From Leptospiraceae bacterium (GTDB lineage Bacteria > Spirochaetota > Leptospiria > Leptospirales > Leptospiraceae), in NCBI GenBank assembly GCA_022402465.1, contig JAKRSH010000017.1, positions 1-64,000 of the forward strand: DNA of 64,000 nt, given 5' to 3'. The notes beneath the pieces are model-generated. The model made no database searches. It was not told the origin of the DNA and saw only the letters and a list, made by a program, of their open reading frames with translations. How positions within the stretch are numbered: position 1 is the stretch's first letter; each line of letters opens with the position of its first letter. The translations under genes and the position numbers were made by a program. This document shows positions 40,137 through 50,621 of the stretch, piece by piece.

Positions 40137-40905
40137 GACGAACAAAAGTTTTTTCAGCTTCTGCATAATTTCCATTAAAAAGATAAGCGAATCCTAAATC
40201 TTCTAATTCCTTCTTGGATAAAGATTGAGACTTCATTTCATATTTATGTATATCTTTTATTATCGATTCATATTCTTTTCTTTTTTCTTCGAAACTCGGA
40301 AGATTCAAACGTCCAGGAATATTACCTAATATTTTTTCTGCTTCTTTGTGCTTACCTAAAAATAAAAGCGACATTCCCAAAATTTTTAAAAGAAGTGGAG
40401 AATTTAGATCGCTTGAATTCTTTTGAAATTCAGAAATTACTTCTTGGTATTCTTTTAGTTCATACAGTGCTTGAATTTCTTCACTTAGGAATGCTTTATC
40501 TTTGTGTTTCTTCTTATATAATGAAATAGAATGCAATGCTTCTTTATATTTTTCAACTTTGAAATACGTTGATACACTCAGCTTTATAAATTGAAAACAA
40601 ACTAAGGCATTCGAATTTTTAAAATACAAATCTAAGTGATTGGAGGCGTCTTTGAATTTCTTTTTCTGAACATTGAGATAAGCTTCTACTATGGGCGAAA
40701 GATGCGTTATGCCTTTGGGAGAAATTTCTCCTATCTTGATGTCTTCTTCAATTTTAGCGAGTAAGGCAAGCTGGCTCAGAAAAGGAGAATTTGAATTTTC
40801 CGAAGCTAGACGTATAACTTCTTCATGGGAACCCACTTCAAATAATTCCCATCCTATAGTTTCTGGATTTTCTTTTGATTTTATGTAGGATGCCGATTGA
40901 GCCAT
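40117..40905 (-). CDS. TPR-repeat protein
   Basis: A soluble protein of 262 residues with no signal peptide and alternating helices of TPR type: YKEALHSISLYKKKHKD, YQEVISEFQKNS, HKEAEKILGNIPG and YAEAEKTFVRLTD. It is a likely scaffold; no partner is inferred. It lies 54 bp downstream of asnS in the same direction and may be cotranscribed. Confidence 0.8.
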   Translation of the reverse strand: MAQSASYIKSKENPETIGWELFEVGSHEEVIRLASENSNSPFLSQLALLAKIEEDIKIGEISPKGITHLSPIVEAYLNVQKKKFKDASNHLDLYFKNSNALVCFQFIKLSVSTYFKVEKYKEALHSISLYKKKHKDKAFLSEEIQALYELKEYQEVISEFQKNSSDLNSPLLLKILGMSLLFLGKHKEAEKILGNIPGRLNLPSFEEKRKEYESIIKDIHKYEMKSQSLSKKELEDLGFAYLFNGNYAEAEKTFVRLTDLLK

Positions 40906-40959
40906 AACGAACCTCTTTCCTTTTTAATCGGCAATTCTTTGGAACATGAAAAGATTTTT

Positions 40960-42243
40960 TTATGGGAAAATGCGGTACATCATCCTTGGAAATGGGATAC
41001 ATTCTCTTACATGAGGCAAACCGCAAACCCAGGCTACCAGTCTTTCCAGTCCTAGACCCCATCCGGAATGTGGTACAGAGCCGTATTTCCTTAGGTCAAG
41101 ATACCAGCTATAGCTTTCCACAGGTAGACCTTCTTCATAGATTCTTTCAACGAGCTTATCGTAATCTACCTCCCTCTCAGATCCCCCTATGATTTCGCCC
41201 ACACCATCAGGAGCAATTAGATCTGCACAAAGAACAGTTCTAGGATCATCTGGGTTTTGCTTCATGTAAAATGCTTTGATTGCGCGTGGGTAATTTTTAA
41301 CAAATAAGGCTCCCCCAATTTTTTCAGTTAAAATATTTTCACCCTCTGCATTGATATCGTCGCCCCATTCAATAGAAAATTGAGCTGCTTGCAAAATTTC
41401 AATCGCTTGCTTGTAATCTATAACCTGGAAAGATTTCTCAACTTGATTTAGTAAGTGATTTGTATCTCTTTCTAAAATATCTAAATCTAATTTACAAGCT
41501 TCCACTGTTCGCCTTACAACTGTTCGAACAAATTCATCTTGGAAGAGTATATTTTGTTCATTTTCCATAAATGCTGTTTCAGCCTCAAGCATCCAAAATT
41601 CAGTTAGATGCCTACGAGTCTTACTTTTTTCTGCACGAAAGGTCGGGCCAAAGCAATATACTTTTTCATGAGCAAAGATAGCTGTTTCTAAATAGAGTTG
41701 ACCAGTTTGTGCTAGATAGGCTTTTCCCAAATCAAAGTATTCTGTCGAAAAAAGGGTCCCTGCTGACTCACCGACTGATCCAGTTAAAATAGGTGTATCT
41801 ATATTGGTATATCGTTTCTCATGAAAAAAATTTCGAATCTGAAAACTCAATTCAGACCGGATTCTAAGGATAGCTAATTGTTTTTTGGACCTGAGCCAAA
41901 GGTGTCTATGACTAAATAAAAAATCAGTTCCATGTTCTTTTGGCGTAATAGGATAATCTGTAGAAGGAGATACAATTTTAATTTCTTTGAGATGCATTTC
42001 CCAACCAAAGTTTGCCTTTTCATTTGCAACAATCAAACCTTTGATTGAAAGTGAGGTTTCCTGTGTAAGAGATTTCACCATTTTGAAAACTTCATCCCCT
42101 AGGATTTCTTTGTCCGCTATCACTTGAATCAATTGCCCAGAGGATCTAAATGTCAGAAATTGAAATTTGTTTGAACCTCGAATTCCATGAAGCCATCCAT
42201 TCAATTCTAGCTCTTTTCCTAGGTTTTCTAGCATTTTTTCCAA
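40960..42243 (-). CDS. asnS: Asparaginyl-tRNA synthetase
   Basis: A class IIb aminoacyl-tRNA synthetase of 427 residues that charges tRNA-Asn. The N-terminal OB fold starts at ELNGWLHGIRG. Motif 2 is in FRAEKSKTRRHLTEFWMLEAE (trim of a longer match) and motif 3 in GWGLGLERLVAWVCGLPHVRE; the ending IPFPRMMYRIFP is typical of AsnRS. Because AsnRS is present, the GatCA proteins encoded in this window more likely serve Gln-tRNA-Gln. It is divergent from folD. The second Met (residue 4) is an alternative start. Confidence 0.95.
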   Translation of the reverse strand: MEKMLENLGKELELNGWLHGIRGSNKFQFLTFRSSGQLIQVIADKEILGDEVFKMVKSLTQETSLSIKGLIVANEKANFGWEMHLKEIKIVSPSTDYPITPKEHGTDFLFSHRHLWLRSKKQLAILRIRSELSFQIRNFFHEKRYTNIDTPILTGSVGESAGTLFSTEYFDLGKAYLAQTGQLYLETAIFAHEKVYCFGPTFRAEKSKTRRHLTEFWMLEAETAFMENEQNILFQDEFVRTVVRRTVEACKLDLDILERDTNHLLNQVEKSFQVIDYKQAIEILQAAQFSIEWGDDINAEGENILTEKIGGALFVKNYPRAIKAFYMKQNPDDPRTVLCADLIAPDGVGEIIGGSEREVDYDKLVERIYEEGLPVESYSWYLDLRKYGSVPHSGWGLGLERLVAWVCGLPHVRECIPFPRMMYRIFP

Positions 42244-42353
42244 ATCAAATCACCTCTTCTTGGATCATTGATAGAATTGTAGTTTTATTGGAAAAGGCAA
42301 AATTGTTTTTTTATTTGATTTTAAGGATAGAAACAAAAAGCTGATAATGACAA

Positions 42354-43220
42354 ATGAAATCAATAATTTTAGACGGAAAGCAAACAGCCGAAAAAATCAA
42401 ATCCCATATCAAGGAATCTATCCTTACTCGAACGGCTCGCGGTTACCTTCCACCTACTCTAGCAACAATCTTGGTAGGGGATGATCCAGCATCTCACACT
42501 TATGTGAATATGAAAAATAAAGCATGTGAAGCTGTAGGTATGAGATCCAAAAGAATTGAGTTGCCTGCATCAACCACAACGGATGAATTGCTAGAAGAAA
42601 TACGAAGTCTCAATGAAAATAATTCCATACAAGGAATTTTACTCCAGCATCCTTCCCCTCCCCAGATTGATGAAAGATTAGCCTTTGATACTATCCTTCC
42701 CGCAAAAGATGTGGATGGGGTAACTACCTACTGCTTCGGTAGGCTTGCAATGGATCAGGAAACATATTTTCCATGCACCCCTTATGGTATGGTACTACTT
42801 CTTAAGGAATATGGAATTGATGTAGCAGGTAAAAGAGCGGTTGTGGTAGGACGATCTCCCATACTTGGAAAACCAATGGCTTCTATGCTTACCAATTTAG
42901 ATGCTACCGTTACTCTTTGTCATTCCAAAACTCAAAATCTGCCTGAAATAGTTAAACAAGCAGATATCATAATTGGTGCTGTTGGAAAGGCTGAATTCAT
43001 TAAAGGAGCTTGGATCAAAGAGGACGCAGTAGTTCTAGATGCAGGGTATAATGCGGGTAATGTGGGTGATATTGAGCTCAGTGTGGCTGCTAACAAGGCT
43101 AGTTTCCATACACCAGTTCCCGGTGGAGTTGGACCTATGACCATTGCTGTTCTCTTATTGCAAACCTTATATTCTTGGGAAGGAAAGTTTAGTCCTTCTT
43201 TGAAAGCTGGAAGTAAATAA
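42354..43220 (+). CDS. folD: Bifunctional methylene-THF dehydrogenase/methenyl-THF cyclohydrolase
   Basis: A cytoplasmic one-carbon enzyme of 288 residues. ILVGDDPASHTYVNMKNKAC carries the Tyr and Lys of the active site (VGDxxxSxxYVxxK). QGILLQHPSP, KDVDGVT, and the NADP-binding VVVGRSPILGKPMA are all present, as is PVPGGVGPMT. It starts the run folD, AXE1-like, cysS, trmH. No strong RBS is seen before the ATG. Confidence 0.97.
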   Translation: MKSIILDGKQTAEKIKSHIKESILTRTARGYLPPTLATILVGDDPASHTYVNMKNKACEAVGMRSKRIELPASTTTDELLEEIRSLNENNSIQGILLQHPSPPQIDERLAFDTILPAKDVDGVTTYCFGRLAMDQETYFPCTPYGMVLLLKEYGIDVAGKRAVVVGRSPILGKPMASMLTNLDATVTLCHSKTQNLPEIVKQADIIIGAVGKAEFIKGAWIKEDAVVLDAGYNAGNVGDIELSVAANKASFHTPVPGGVGPMTIAVLLLQTLYSWEGKFSPSLKAGSK

Positions 43221-43221
43221 A

Positions 43222-44181
43222 ATGGCTATTAGCTTTGATGAATGTTTTCAAACAGTCCCTGAATGGGCTCCACCGAGTGATTTTGAAGACTTTTGGAAGG
43301 CTAATCTGCAAGAGCTTAAAGCATTTCCAATTCAATCACAGTCAAAGACTCAATTTCGTGGCTCAATTATTCGTGAATCACAAGCAGACATAAGTTTTAA
43401 TTCATTTGGCAATCAAACTATTTTTGGTAATATTACTGTTCCAAGAAAAAGAGGAGATAGGCCCATTGTTATTTATCTTCATGATTATGTAGGAACACGC
43501 TCCGCCTCATTAAAATCATTAACTGATCAAGGAATCGCTCAATGCCATTTGGACTTAAGATGGCATGCTGATCAATTAATCTATCCAAAAGAAAATCCCA
43601 ATGATCCAATTCCAGAAGGCTGGACACCTGGTTATTTTGAGAAAAATTTGGATAACCCTAAAGCTTTTTACATGAAAGCCCTTTACTTAGATGTTATTCG
43701 TGCTATAGAATTCGTTAGGTTGTATTCTGGTGTAGATGGTGAGAAGATAATACTAAATGGAAAAGGACTTGGCGGTTCACTAGCGATTTTCGGTACTGCT
43801 CATTCGGATAGAGTTGTTGGATTGATAGCTGAATTGCCTAATTTCTGTCATCTAACTAAGGATCAACTATCTTTGCCCCATTCCTGGATGAAAGAGGTTT
43901 ATCCTTTGTATTCTAAAGCAAAATCTAAAAAGGTAGATTATAAGAAAAATCTTTCGTATTTTGATAGTCTCTATTTTGCTAAGAAAATTAAGGTCCCTAC
44001 TTTGTTTTCTTGTGGAATGGAAGATGAAATTTCACATCCTAAATCCGTTTTTGGAATATTTAATCACTTAAGATGTGATAAACGAATGCAAATTTACCCA
44101 ACTGACGGACATGATGCGGGCAAAGAAAGGCAAGAGGAAGTAAATCTCGAATTTTATAAAGAGGTTTTTGGTATTGAGTAA
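43222..44181 (+). CDS. AXE1-fold alpha/beta hydrolase lacking the nucleophile serine
   Basis: A protein of 319 residues like acetylxylan esterase/cephalosporin C deacetylase: FWKANLQELK, the strand IVIYLHDYVGTR, WTPGYFEKN..., and a C-terminal SCGMEDEISHP acid (D268) and TDGHDAG histidine (H297). The nucleophile elbow, usually GGSQGG, is GKGLGG (180-185), so Ser is replaced by Gly182. It may be inactive or have changed function. It is 1 bp after folD and overlaps cysS, so it is part of the operon and not obviously decaying. Confidence 0.8.
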   Translation: MAISFDECFQTVPEWAPPSDFEDFWKANLQELKAFPIQSQSKTQFRGSIIRESQADISFNSFGNQTIFGNITVPRKRGDRPIVIYLHDYVGTRSASLKSLTDQGIAQCHLDLRWHADQLIYPKENPNDPIPEGWTPGYFEKNLDNPKAFYMKALYLDVIRAIEFVRLYSGVDGEKIILNGKGLGGSLAIFGTAHSDRVVGLIAELPNFCHLTKDQLSLPHSWMKEVYPLYSKAKSKKVDYKKNLSYFDSLYFAKKIKVPTLFSCGMEDEISHPKSVFGIFNHLRCDKRMQIYPTDGHDAGKERQEEVNLEFYKEVFGIE

Positions 44182-45643
44182 ACTACCATTCTTTCTATTT
44201 GATTCAGCCGAAAATAAAAAAATAGAATTCAAACCTGATAATCCCGATAAAGTGAAAATCTATTCTTGTGGGCCTACTGTTTATAATTACAGCCACATAG
44301 GAAATCTTCGTTCGTATGTATTCGTAGACATTCTTAGACGCTCCTTAAAGATTTTGGGCTACCAGCTGGATCAAACCATGAATATCACTGACATAGATGA
44401 TAAAATTATTCGTGAGTCTATTCATCATTCTGTCTCTATAGAGGAATTTACTAAACCTTGGACTGAGGCTTTTTTTCGTGATTTAGAAAAATTGAATATT
44501 GAGAAATTGGAACATTATCCATTTGCTACTAAGTCTGTAGAAGAGATGGTCGAACTAATTGAGAAGTTACAAGAAAATGGATATACTTATGAGAAGGAAG
44601 GAAGCATTTATTTCTCTATTGATAAATTAAAATCCTACGGTTCTTTAAGTAAAGTAGAAGCAACAGGAATAATTTCTGGTGCTAGGTACGATGCGGATGA
44701 GTATGAGAAGGACAATGTCAGAGATTTCGTACTTTGGAAGGCACCCAAGGAAGAAAAAGAGAAGTCTTGGAATACAAAAATTGGAAATGGACGACCAGGT
44801 TGGCATTTAGAATGTTCAGCCATGATTCGTCAAATTTATTCATCAGGTGTTGATATTCATACGGGTGGTATTGATTTACTTTTTCCACACCATGAAAATG
44901 AAAAAGCACAATCAGAAGCTGCCTATCCAAATGAGAAATTCGTTAAATATTGGATGCACTGCGAGCATCTGTTAGTTGATGGTCAGAAAATGTCAAAGAG
45001 TAAGGGTAATTTTTTCGTTTTAAATGACATTCTTGACAAAGGTTATGATTGGAAAGTGGTTCGCTATGTGCTCTTATCTTTTCATTATAGAACTAAATTG
45101 AATTTTTCTTTTGAAAGATTAAATGAAGCAAAAGTTAGTATTCAAAAAATACAAAATGCCTTCAATCGTATTTCAAGCGAAATGAAATCAAAGAACATTG
45201 AATCAATTCGAAAACCAATAAATCATTCAGAAATTATTTCTTGCAGACCACAAGAGTTTGCCTTAGATTATTTTCAAAATTTTGTAAATGCAATATCTGA
45301 TGATTTGAACCTTCCAAAAGCTCTTGCATCTATTTTTGATAGCATCAAGTCAATCAACACTAAGCTAGATAGTTCTAGTCTATCGAATGAAGAAATGATT
45401 GATGTCGTAAAATATTTTTACCAAATTGATTGTCTACTTGGTATTTTGGATTTTACCAATGAAAAGATAGATAATTTAAGTTTAAGTGAAAATGAAATAC
45501 TTGCTCTTATTGAAAATAGAAGCAATGCAAAGAAAAACAAAGATTTTAAATTAGCAGATTCCATACGAGACGAACTCAAAGCTAAAGGTATAATTCTAGA
45601 AGATTCCAAGGATGGATCTGTAAAATGGAAAAAGTCTGAATGA
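44174..45643 (+). CDS. cysS: Cysteinyl-tRNA synthetase
   Basis: A class Ia synthetase of about 489 residues that charges tRNA-Cys. SCGPTVYNYSHIGNLR holds the zinc Cys and the HIGH motif (HIGN), WHLECSAM another zinc ligand, HTGGIDLLFPHHENE the His ligands, and KMSKSKGN the KMSKS loop. The TTG at 44174 has GAGG (44161-44164) 9 nt upstream and overlaps the preceding stop. The in-frame TTG at 44168 has a poor spacing of 3 nt. Confidence 0.96.
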   Translation: MSKLPFFLFDSAENKKIEFKPDNPDKVKIYSCGPTVYNYSHIGNLRSYVFVDILRRSLKILGYQLDQTMNITDIDDKIIRESIHHSVSIEEFTKPWTEAFFRDLEKLNIEKLEHYPFATKSVEEMVELIEKLQENGYTYEKEGSIYFSIDKLKSYGSLSKVEATGIISGARYDADEYEKDNVRDFVLWKAPKEEKEKSWNTKIGNGRPGWHLECSAMIRQIYSSGVDIHTGGIDLLFPHHENEKAQSEAAYPNEKFVKYWMHCEHLLVDGQKMSKSKGNFFVLNDILDKGYDWKVVRYVLLSFHYRTKLNFSFERLNEAKVSIQKIQNAFNRISSEMKSKNIESIRKPINHSEIISCRPQEFALDYFQNFVNAISDDLNLPKALASIFDSIKSINTKLDSSSLSNEEMIDVVKYFYQIDCLLGILDFTNEKIDNLSLSENEILALIENRSNAKKNKDFKLADSIRDELKAKGIILEDSKDGSVKWKKSE

Positions 45644-46377
45644 AAAAAAAAGCAATCTATGGACGTCACAGTGTTGAAGAATACATTCTAAAAAATGGAA
45701 GCAACGATATTACGGAAGTATGGGTCAAAGATAGCTTTCATGGTGAAGCAACTTCTACCTTCCTTAGCAATATTCCAAATAAAAGTATAATCAAAAAAAA
45801 AGACATAAAGGATATAGATAGAATTCTAAAAGGTGTAAATCACCAAGGTATAGTTATCTGGTCTCAATCCAATTCAGGGAAATCTCAAATTAAAGATTTC
45901 AATGAATGGAAGACAGCCTTAGAAGAAGCTGAGGGACCTTTTCTTCTCTTAGATCGCATTCAAGATCCTGGAAACTTAGGAAATATTTTACGAACTGCTG
46001 AATGTATGGGCATCCAATCTGTGATCCTAACTGATAGGAACTCATGTGGGATTACGGATGTGGTTATCAAGGTATCAAGTGGGGCCTTGAATTATTTAAA
46101 TCTTTTTCAAGTCGCTAATCTTTCTCGAGTTATCGAAGAATTAAAAAAGAAAAATTATTGGATAGTCGCAACCTCTGACAGAGGAGAAGATGAATGGGAA
46201 GATCTGCCTGAGCCAGAGAGAATAGCAATAATTATGGGTAATGAAGGTGAAGGTGCAAAGAGGTTACTTTTGGAAGAAAGTGATTTTGTTGTTCAAATCC
46301 CTATGCACGGTGAGATAAGTTCTTTGAACGTAGCTGTTGCCACTGGTATAGTTCTCGATAGAATTGTTAATCGTTAA
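45640..46377 (+). CDS. TrmH/RlmB-type SPOUT RNA 2'-O-methyltransferase
   Basis: A SPOUT methyltransferase of 245 residues. An N-terminal substrate-binding domain starts YGRHSVEEYI. The knotted domain has DPGNLGNILRTAECMG (motif 1), IIMGNEGEGAKRLL (motif 2) and IPMHGEISSLNVAVATGIV (motif 3). It most resembles RlmB, which methylates G2251 of 23S rRNA, but tRNA or other rRNA targets are possible. ATGA overlap with cysS indicates coupling; cysS-rlmB linkage is common. Confidence 0.9.
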   Translation: MKKKAIYGRHSVEEYILKNGSNDITEVWVKDSFHGEATSTFLSNIPNKSIIKKKDIKDIDRILKGVNHQGIVIWSQSNSGKSQIKDFNEWKTALEEAEGPFLLLDRIQDPGNLGNILRTAECMGIQSVILTDRNSCGITDVVIKVSSGALNYLNLFQVANLSRVIEELKKKNYWIVATSDRGEDEWEDLPEPERIAIIMGNEGEGAKRLLLEESDFVVQIPMHGEISSLNVAVATGIVLDRIVNR

Positions 46378-46383
46378 TTTTTG

Positions 46384-48096
46384 TTAGACAATGGAATTTA
46401 TCTTTTTCAGTTGATGAAACATAAATCCAATTGAGACAATAAAGATAACTATGAAAATTGTAAATTGATAGCTGGTTCCAAAGAATAAACTGCCAACACT
46501 AAATAAGCCAGTAAACACAGCTATTAATGATGAAATACAGCCTATCAAAACCGATTGGATGTTACTTTTATGAATAGAAAGTTTCCTTTGCAAAGCCCAG
46601 TATTTCCAACCAAAACCAGCAGGTTTGATTCGATTATAAAATTTCAATAAGACATTCTCCGATGTTCCTGGAGATAAGTAAGTTACCAAAATAACAAAGG
46701 CAATAGTCAGTAAACCGGTTGCAAGAGCTGAATATGGGAATACCAAATCAGTAAATAGTTTAATTAAAGCAAAAAAGATAGGAGAGACTAAAAATCCAGA
46801 AAGTTCTGACCATGCAGATATTCTCCACCAAAACCAACGAAAAATCAGTGCAAAACCAATTCCTGAAGAAGCCTCTATCATAAAAAACCATACGGAACTT
46901 ACTTTCTTTATCCAAAAAATACAAATATAGATTGATAAGATAGCAGATACAATTTGAACCAAGTAAGAACTTTTTAAATAAAAACGATCATCTTTGTTTT
47001 TTATTAAAAATGGCTTAGTCAAGTCGTTCACTAAATAAGAGGCACCCCAATTTAAATGTGTTGCAATAGTCGATAGATAAGCAGCAATAAATGTGCTTAT
47101 TAGTAAACCCTTACCACCAGCTGTAAGAGCAGGTTCTATCATCAAAATAAATCCACTCCCTTTTTTATCTTCAGCTAGATTTGGATACATAACTAGGCTG
47201 CAAAGTGCAACGATAATCCAAGGCCAGGGTCTAACAAAATAATGAGCAAATAAAAACCATAAAGTAGATTTAGTTGCTGAAATTTCATCTTTTGCGGAAA
47301 CTATTCTCTGAGCTATGTATCCACCCCCGCCTGGTTCCGAACCTGGATACCAACTCATCCACCAAAGAAAGAAGATTAATACTAAAAATGAAGGAATTCT
47401 TTCGCTACTAGGATAAAAGGAAAATACATTGGCTGGAAGCTTTTCCTTGAGACCAGCAAGTCCACCGATTTCTGGCATTTGCAAGCTTGTATAAGCTAGA
47501 AGTATGCAACCGCCCATGGCGAAGAAAAATTGAAATACATCAATATAAGATATTCCACCTACACCAAGGAAACTAGTATAAACTAAACAAAAGAGTAAAA
47601 GGAAAATTAATATATAAACTGCTGTTTGATGATCAAATATGGATTCAAGTATGGAGAGCATCGCAAGATTCACCCAAGAAAGAATCATAAGATTCATCAG
47701 AGCACCCAAATATACTGCTTTAATACCTCGCAGTAGCCTTGCACCAAAGCCAGAATACCTTAATTCCAAAAATTCAAGATCAGTTAATACTTCTGCTCTT
47801 CTCCACAGTGGAGCAAAAATAAAAACAGTACTTACTGCACCTATAGACATATACCACCAAGCCCAGTTTCCTGCAATTCCATCTTTTGCTATAATTTCAG
47901 TTATCGCTAGAGGTGTATCTGCACCAAAAGTTGTAGCAACCATAGCAGTTCCAGCTATAAACCATGGTAACCTTCCATCAGCTTTAAAGTAGGAGGCTAG
48001 ACTTTGTTTTTTTTGGGAAAAATAAAAGGTTAAGATGATGGTTCCGATGAGAAATAATGCTAAACTTAGCCAATCATAGAAACCTAGATGAATCAT
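46384..48096 (-). CDS. Sodium:solute symporter (SSS) family protein
   Basis: An inner-membrane transporter of 570 residues with about 14 hydrophobic segments and the SSS fold. The region [26 protein letters not shown] (start of the match) covers the conserved substrate/sodium site in TM1-2. [20 protein letters not shown] is another family block. The substrate is unknown. Its ATG overlaps the hisF stop (ATGA), and it ends the lptD-to-symporter run. Confidence 0.88.
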   Translation of the reverse strand: MIHLGFYDWLSLALFLIGTIILTFYFSQKKQSLASYFKADGRLPWFIAGTAMVATTFGADTPLAITEIIAKDGIAGNWAWWYMSIGAVSTVFIFAPLWRRAEVLTDLEFLELRYSGFGARLLRGIKAVYLGALMNLMILSWVNLAMLSILESIFDHQTAVYILIFLLLFCLVYTSFLGVGGISYIDVFQFFFAMGGCILLAYTSLQMPEIGGLAGLKEKLPANVFSFYPSSERIPSFLVLIFFLWWMSWYPGSEPGGGGYIAQRIVSAKDEISATKSTLWFLFAHYFVRPWPWIIVALCSLVMYPNLAEDKKGSGFILMIEPALTAGGKGLLISTFIAAYLSTIATHLNWGASYLVNDLTKPFLIKNKDDRFYLKSSYLVQIVSAILSIYICIFWIKKVSSVWFFMIEASSGIGFALIFRWFWWRISAWSELSGFLVSPIFFALIKLFTDLVFPYSALATGLLTIAFVILVTYLSPGTSENVLLKFYNRIKPAGFGWKYWALQRKLSIHKSNIQSVLIGCISSLIAVFTGLFSVGSLFFGTSYQFTIFIVIFIVSIGFMFHQLKKINSIV

Positions 48097-48860
48097 AGAC
48101 GAACTTTGATGCCCATTTCTTGCATGGCTAACTTCGTTTCATGAATTGAATACGTTCCAAAATGAAAAATGGATGCAGCAAGAACCGCATCAGCTCCCCC
48201 ACGAAGTATTGCTTCAGACATATGCTCTGGATTGCCAGCTCCTCCGGATGCGATGATAGGAATATTTGTATTCTCACAAATCATTTTTAGAATGGGAATA
48301 TCAAACCCATCTTTGGTTCCATCTTTATCCATGGAGGTAAGTAGAATTTCGCCTGCCCCGCGTTCTTCGGCTTCTTTGGCCCAATCAAGTGCCTCTCTGC
48401 CAGTTGGAGTTCTTCCGCCATGAAGATAAATCTCGTATCTATTTCTTTCTGGATTAAATTTGGAATCAATAGCACAAACTATACATTGCGATCCAAAAAT
48501 TTCTGAAGCTTGGGTTAGGATTTCTGGTCTTTGGAAGGCTGCTGTGTTCAATGAAACCTTATCAGCACCTTGTTGCAATACTGCTCGAATATCTTCTAAG
48601 GTTCTGATTCCGCCTCCAACAGTGAAGGGAATAAAAATTTTGGATGCAATCTCTTCTACCAAGTGAATGAGAATATCTCTATTATCCGAAGATGCTGTAA
48701 TATCTAAAAAGCATAATTCATCAGCTAGATTTTCTTCATAGGTTATGGCTGATTGAACTGGATCACCAGCGTCTACCAGATTAACAAAATTGATTCCCTT
48801 AACTACCCTGCCATTCTTTATATCTAGACAGGGTATTACTCGTTTGGTTAATTCATCCAA
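48093..48860 (-). CDS. hisF: Imidazole glycerol phosphate synthase cyclase subunit
   Basis: A TIM-barrel enzyme of 255 residues in histidine synthesis that makes IGP and AICAR with ammonia from His[15 protein letters not shown] contains the catalytic Asp near 11, and CAIDSKFN the second Asp near 130. [32 protein letters not shown] and [11 protein letters not shown] are all typical. No other his gene is in the window. It starts two bases after the gatA stop. Confidence 0.96.
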   Translation of the reverse strand: MDELTKRVIPCLDIKNGRVVKGINFVNLVDAGDPVQSAITYEENLADELCFLDITASSDNRDILIHLVEEIASKIFIPFTVGGGIRTLEDIRAVLQQGADKVSLNTAAFQRPEILTQASEIFGSQCIVCAIDSKFNPERNRYEIYLHGGRTPTGREALDWAKEAEERGAGEILLTSMDKDGTKDGFDIPILKMICENTNIPIIASGGAGNPEHMSEAILRGGADAVLAASIFHFGTYSIHETKLAMQEMGIKVRL

Positions 48861-48862
48861 TT

Positions 48863-50329
48863 CTAAGAAATTCCTTCTGGCAATTGAATGGATAGTTTTT
48901 CAAAATCAATAAAAGCATTTGCAAAAGAAAAAATCTTCTCTTCTGAAAAATTGGGACCAGTTATTTGTAATCCAATGGGCAAAGAATTTTTATCTAGACC
49001 AGCAGGAATAGATAAAGCAGGCAGACCTGCTAAATTGACTGAAGTTGTAAGAATATCAGCTTTGTACATTTGAATAGGATCTTGTGTCTTTTCTCCTACT
49101 TTAAAGGCTGTTGTTGGTGAAGTTGGTTGGAGAATAAAATCAACTTCTTTAAAATACTCATTGTATTTCTTTTGAATGAGAATTCTTGCCTTCTGAGCTT
49201 TTGAGTAATAGGCATCATAGTAGCCAGATGAAAGACTAAAAGTTCCGAGTAGGATTCTTCTTTTGACTTCCTTTCCAAAACCTTTGGACCTAGAATCTAT
49301 ATATAAATCTTCCAATTTAGATTTCGGATGCGATTCTCGTAGGCCAAACTTGATTCCATCAAACCTAGATAGATTCGAAGAACATTCAGCAGTTGCAATG
49401 ATATAATAGATGGGAATAGATGAAGACAGAAGTTCAAAATCTAATTCCTTAATGACTGCACCTTGTGATTTAAGAAAAAGGATTGTTTCGTCGAAACGAG
49501 CTTTTACTTCAACATCCCAAGTCGCTCCTTCATCTTTCATGATACCAATTTTTAAATCTTTCAAAGATATTTTTTTGATTTCTGGTTTGCATACTTCTTC
49601 CTTAGAAGATGTACTATCTCTTAGATCTTTCCCTGCTAGTACAGATAGAACATCTGAGCAACCTTGTAAATCATTTGAGATAGGACCAATTTGATCTAAG
49701 GATGAGGCATAGGCAACTAAACCATAGCGTGAGACTCTACCATAAGTTGGCTTCAAGCCGTATATACCACATAAGGATGCGGGCTGGCGAATCGATCCAC
49801 CAGTATCGGAGCCCAGTGATATGGGTAAAAAGCTTGCAGCAACAGCAGCTGCTGAACCTCCACTAGAACCACCAGGGATTCGAGATGTATCGAATGGATT
49901 TTTCGTGATTTGGTATGCAGAATTTTCAGTAGAGGAACCCATCGCAAATTCATCCATATTCAATCTAGGAAAGAGAACGAATCCTTTTGCATATAATTTC
50001 TCTATTGCAGTTGCGTTGTATGGTGAAATGAAATTTTCTAGAATTTTTGATGCACAAGTTGTTTTAATTCCTTGGATACAAATGTTATCTTTTATGCCAA
50101 TTGGTATTCCATCAAATTCGGAAAGTTTTGAATTTGATTTTCTTCGTTTATCTGATTCTTTTGCTTGGTTTAGGATAAATTCTTTTTCAAAAGATAGAAA
50201 TGCTAAAACCTTAGAATCATTTTCTTCTATTCTTTTGATATATGCCTGGCATATTTCTTCAGATGTAAATTCACCAGAATTTAATCTAGTTTTGATTTCA
50301 TTGTATTTTAAATGTATGATTGATTTCAT
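48863..50329 (-). CDS. gatA: Glutamyl-tRNA(Gln)/aspartyl-tRNA(Asn) amidotransferase subunit A
   Basis: The amidase subunit that releases ammonia from glutamine, 488 residues. The amidase-signature triad is complete: Lys in GIPIGIKDN, cis-Ser in [12 protein letters not shown], and nucleophile Ser in [14 protein letters not shown]. The start overlaps the gatC stop (ATGA). gatB is not in the window. As AsnRS is encoded nearby, amidation of Glu-tRNA-Gln is the likely role. Confidence 0.95.
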   Translation of the reverse strand: MKSIIHLKYNEIKTRLNSGEFTSEEICQAYIKRIEENDSKVLAFLSFEKEFILNQAKESDKRRKSNSKLSEFDGIPIGIKDNICIQGIKTTCASKILENFISPYNATAIEKLYAKGFVLFPRLNMDEFAMGSSTENSAYQITKNPFDTSRIPGGSSGGSAAAVAASFLPISLGSDTGGSIRQPASLCGIYGLKPTYGRVSRYGLVAYASSLDQIGPISNDLQGCSDVLSVLAGKDLRDSTSSKEEVCKPEIKKISLKDLKIGIMKDEGATWDVEVKARFDETILFLKSQGAVIKELDFELLSSSIPIYYIIATAECSSNLSRFDGIKFGLRESHPKSKLEDLYIDSRSKGFGKEVKRRILLGTFSLSSGYYDAYYSKAQKARILIQKKYNEYFKEVDFILQPTSPTTAFKVGEKTQDPIQMYKADILTTSVNLAGLPALSIPAGLDKNSLPIGLQITGPNFSEEKIFSFANAFIDFEKLSIQLPEGIS

Positions 50330-50610
50330 GTTTCAATAACCTTAGGTACAACTATAAATCCATTTTCATATTCAGGAGTGATTTTTGAAAGAGCGTCTCT
50401 GTTTAGATTATTTTCAACAACATCAGGTCTTGTGAAATTCTGGTGGTTGTAATAAATTTCATCATCCTGTATGGTATCGGTATTTAAGGATTTAATTACA
50501 TCAACGTATTCTATCATTTTATTAAAATCAGAAACAAACTTCTCTGCTTCTGTATCATCTACTTTTAATTTAGCTAAGGATGCAATGTTGCGTAAAGTGT
50601 TAATATCCAT
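50326..50610 (-). CDS. gatC: Aspartyl/glutamyl-tRNA amidotransferase subunit C
   Basis: A small subunit of 94 residues that stabilises the GatA-GatB interface. [14 protein letters not shown]-type start (here [16 protein letters not shown]), [17 protein letters not shown], and the ending [19 protein letters not shown] are typical. AGGAGA lies before the ATG. It overlaps gatA by 4 bp and follows the glycosylphosphotransferase by 11 bp. Confidence 0.94.
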   Translation of the reverse strand: MDINTLRNIASLAKLKVDDTEAEKFVSDFNKMIEYVDVIKSLNTDTIQDDEIYYNHQNFTRPDVVENNLNRDALSKITPEYENGFIVVPKVIET

Positions 50611-50621
50611 ATTGTTCTCCT

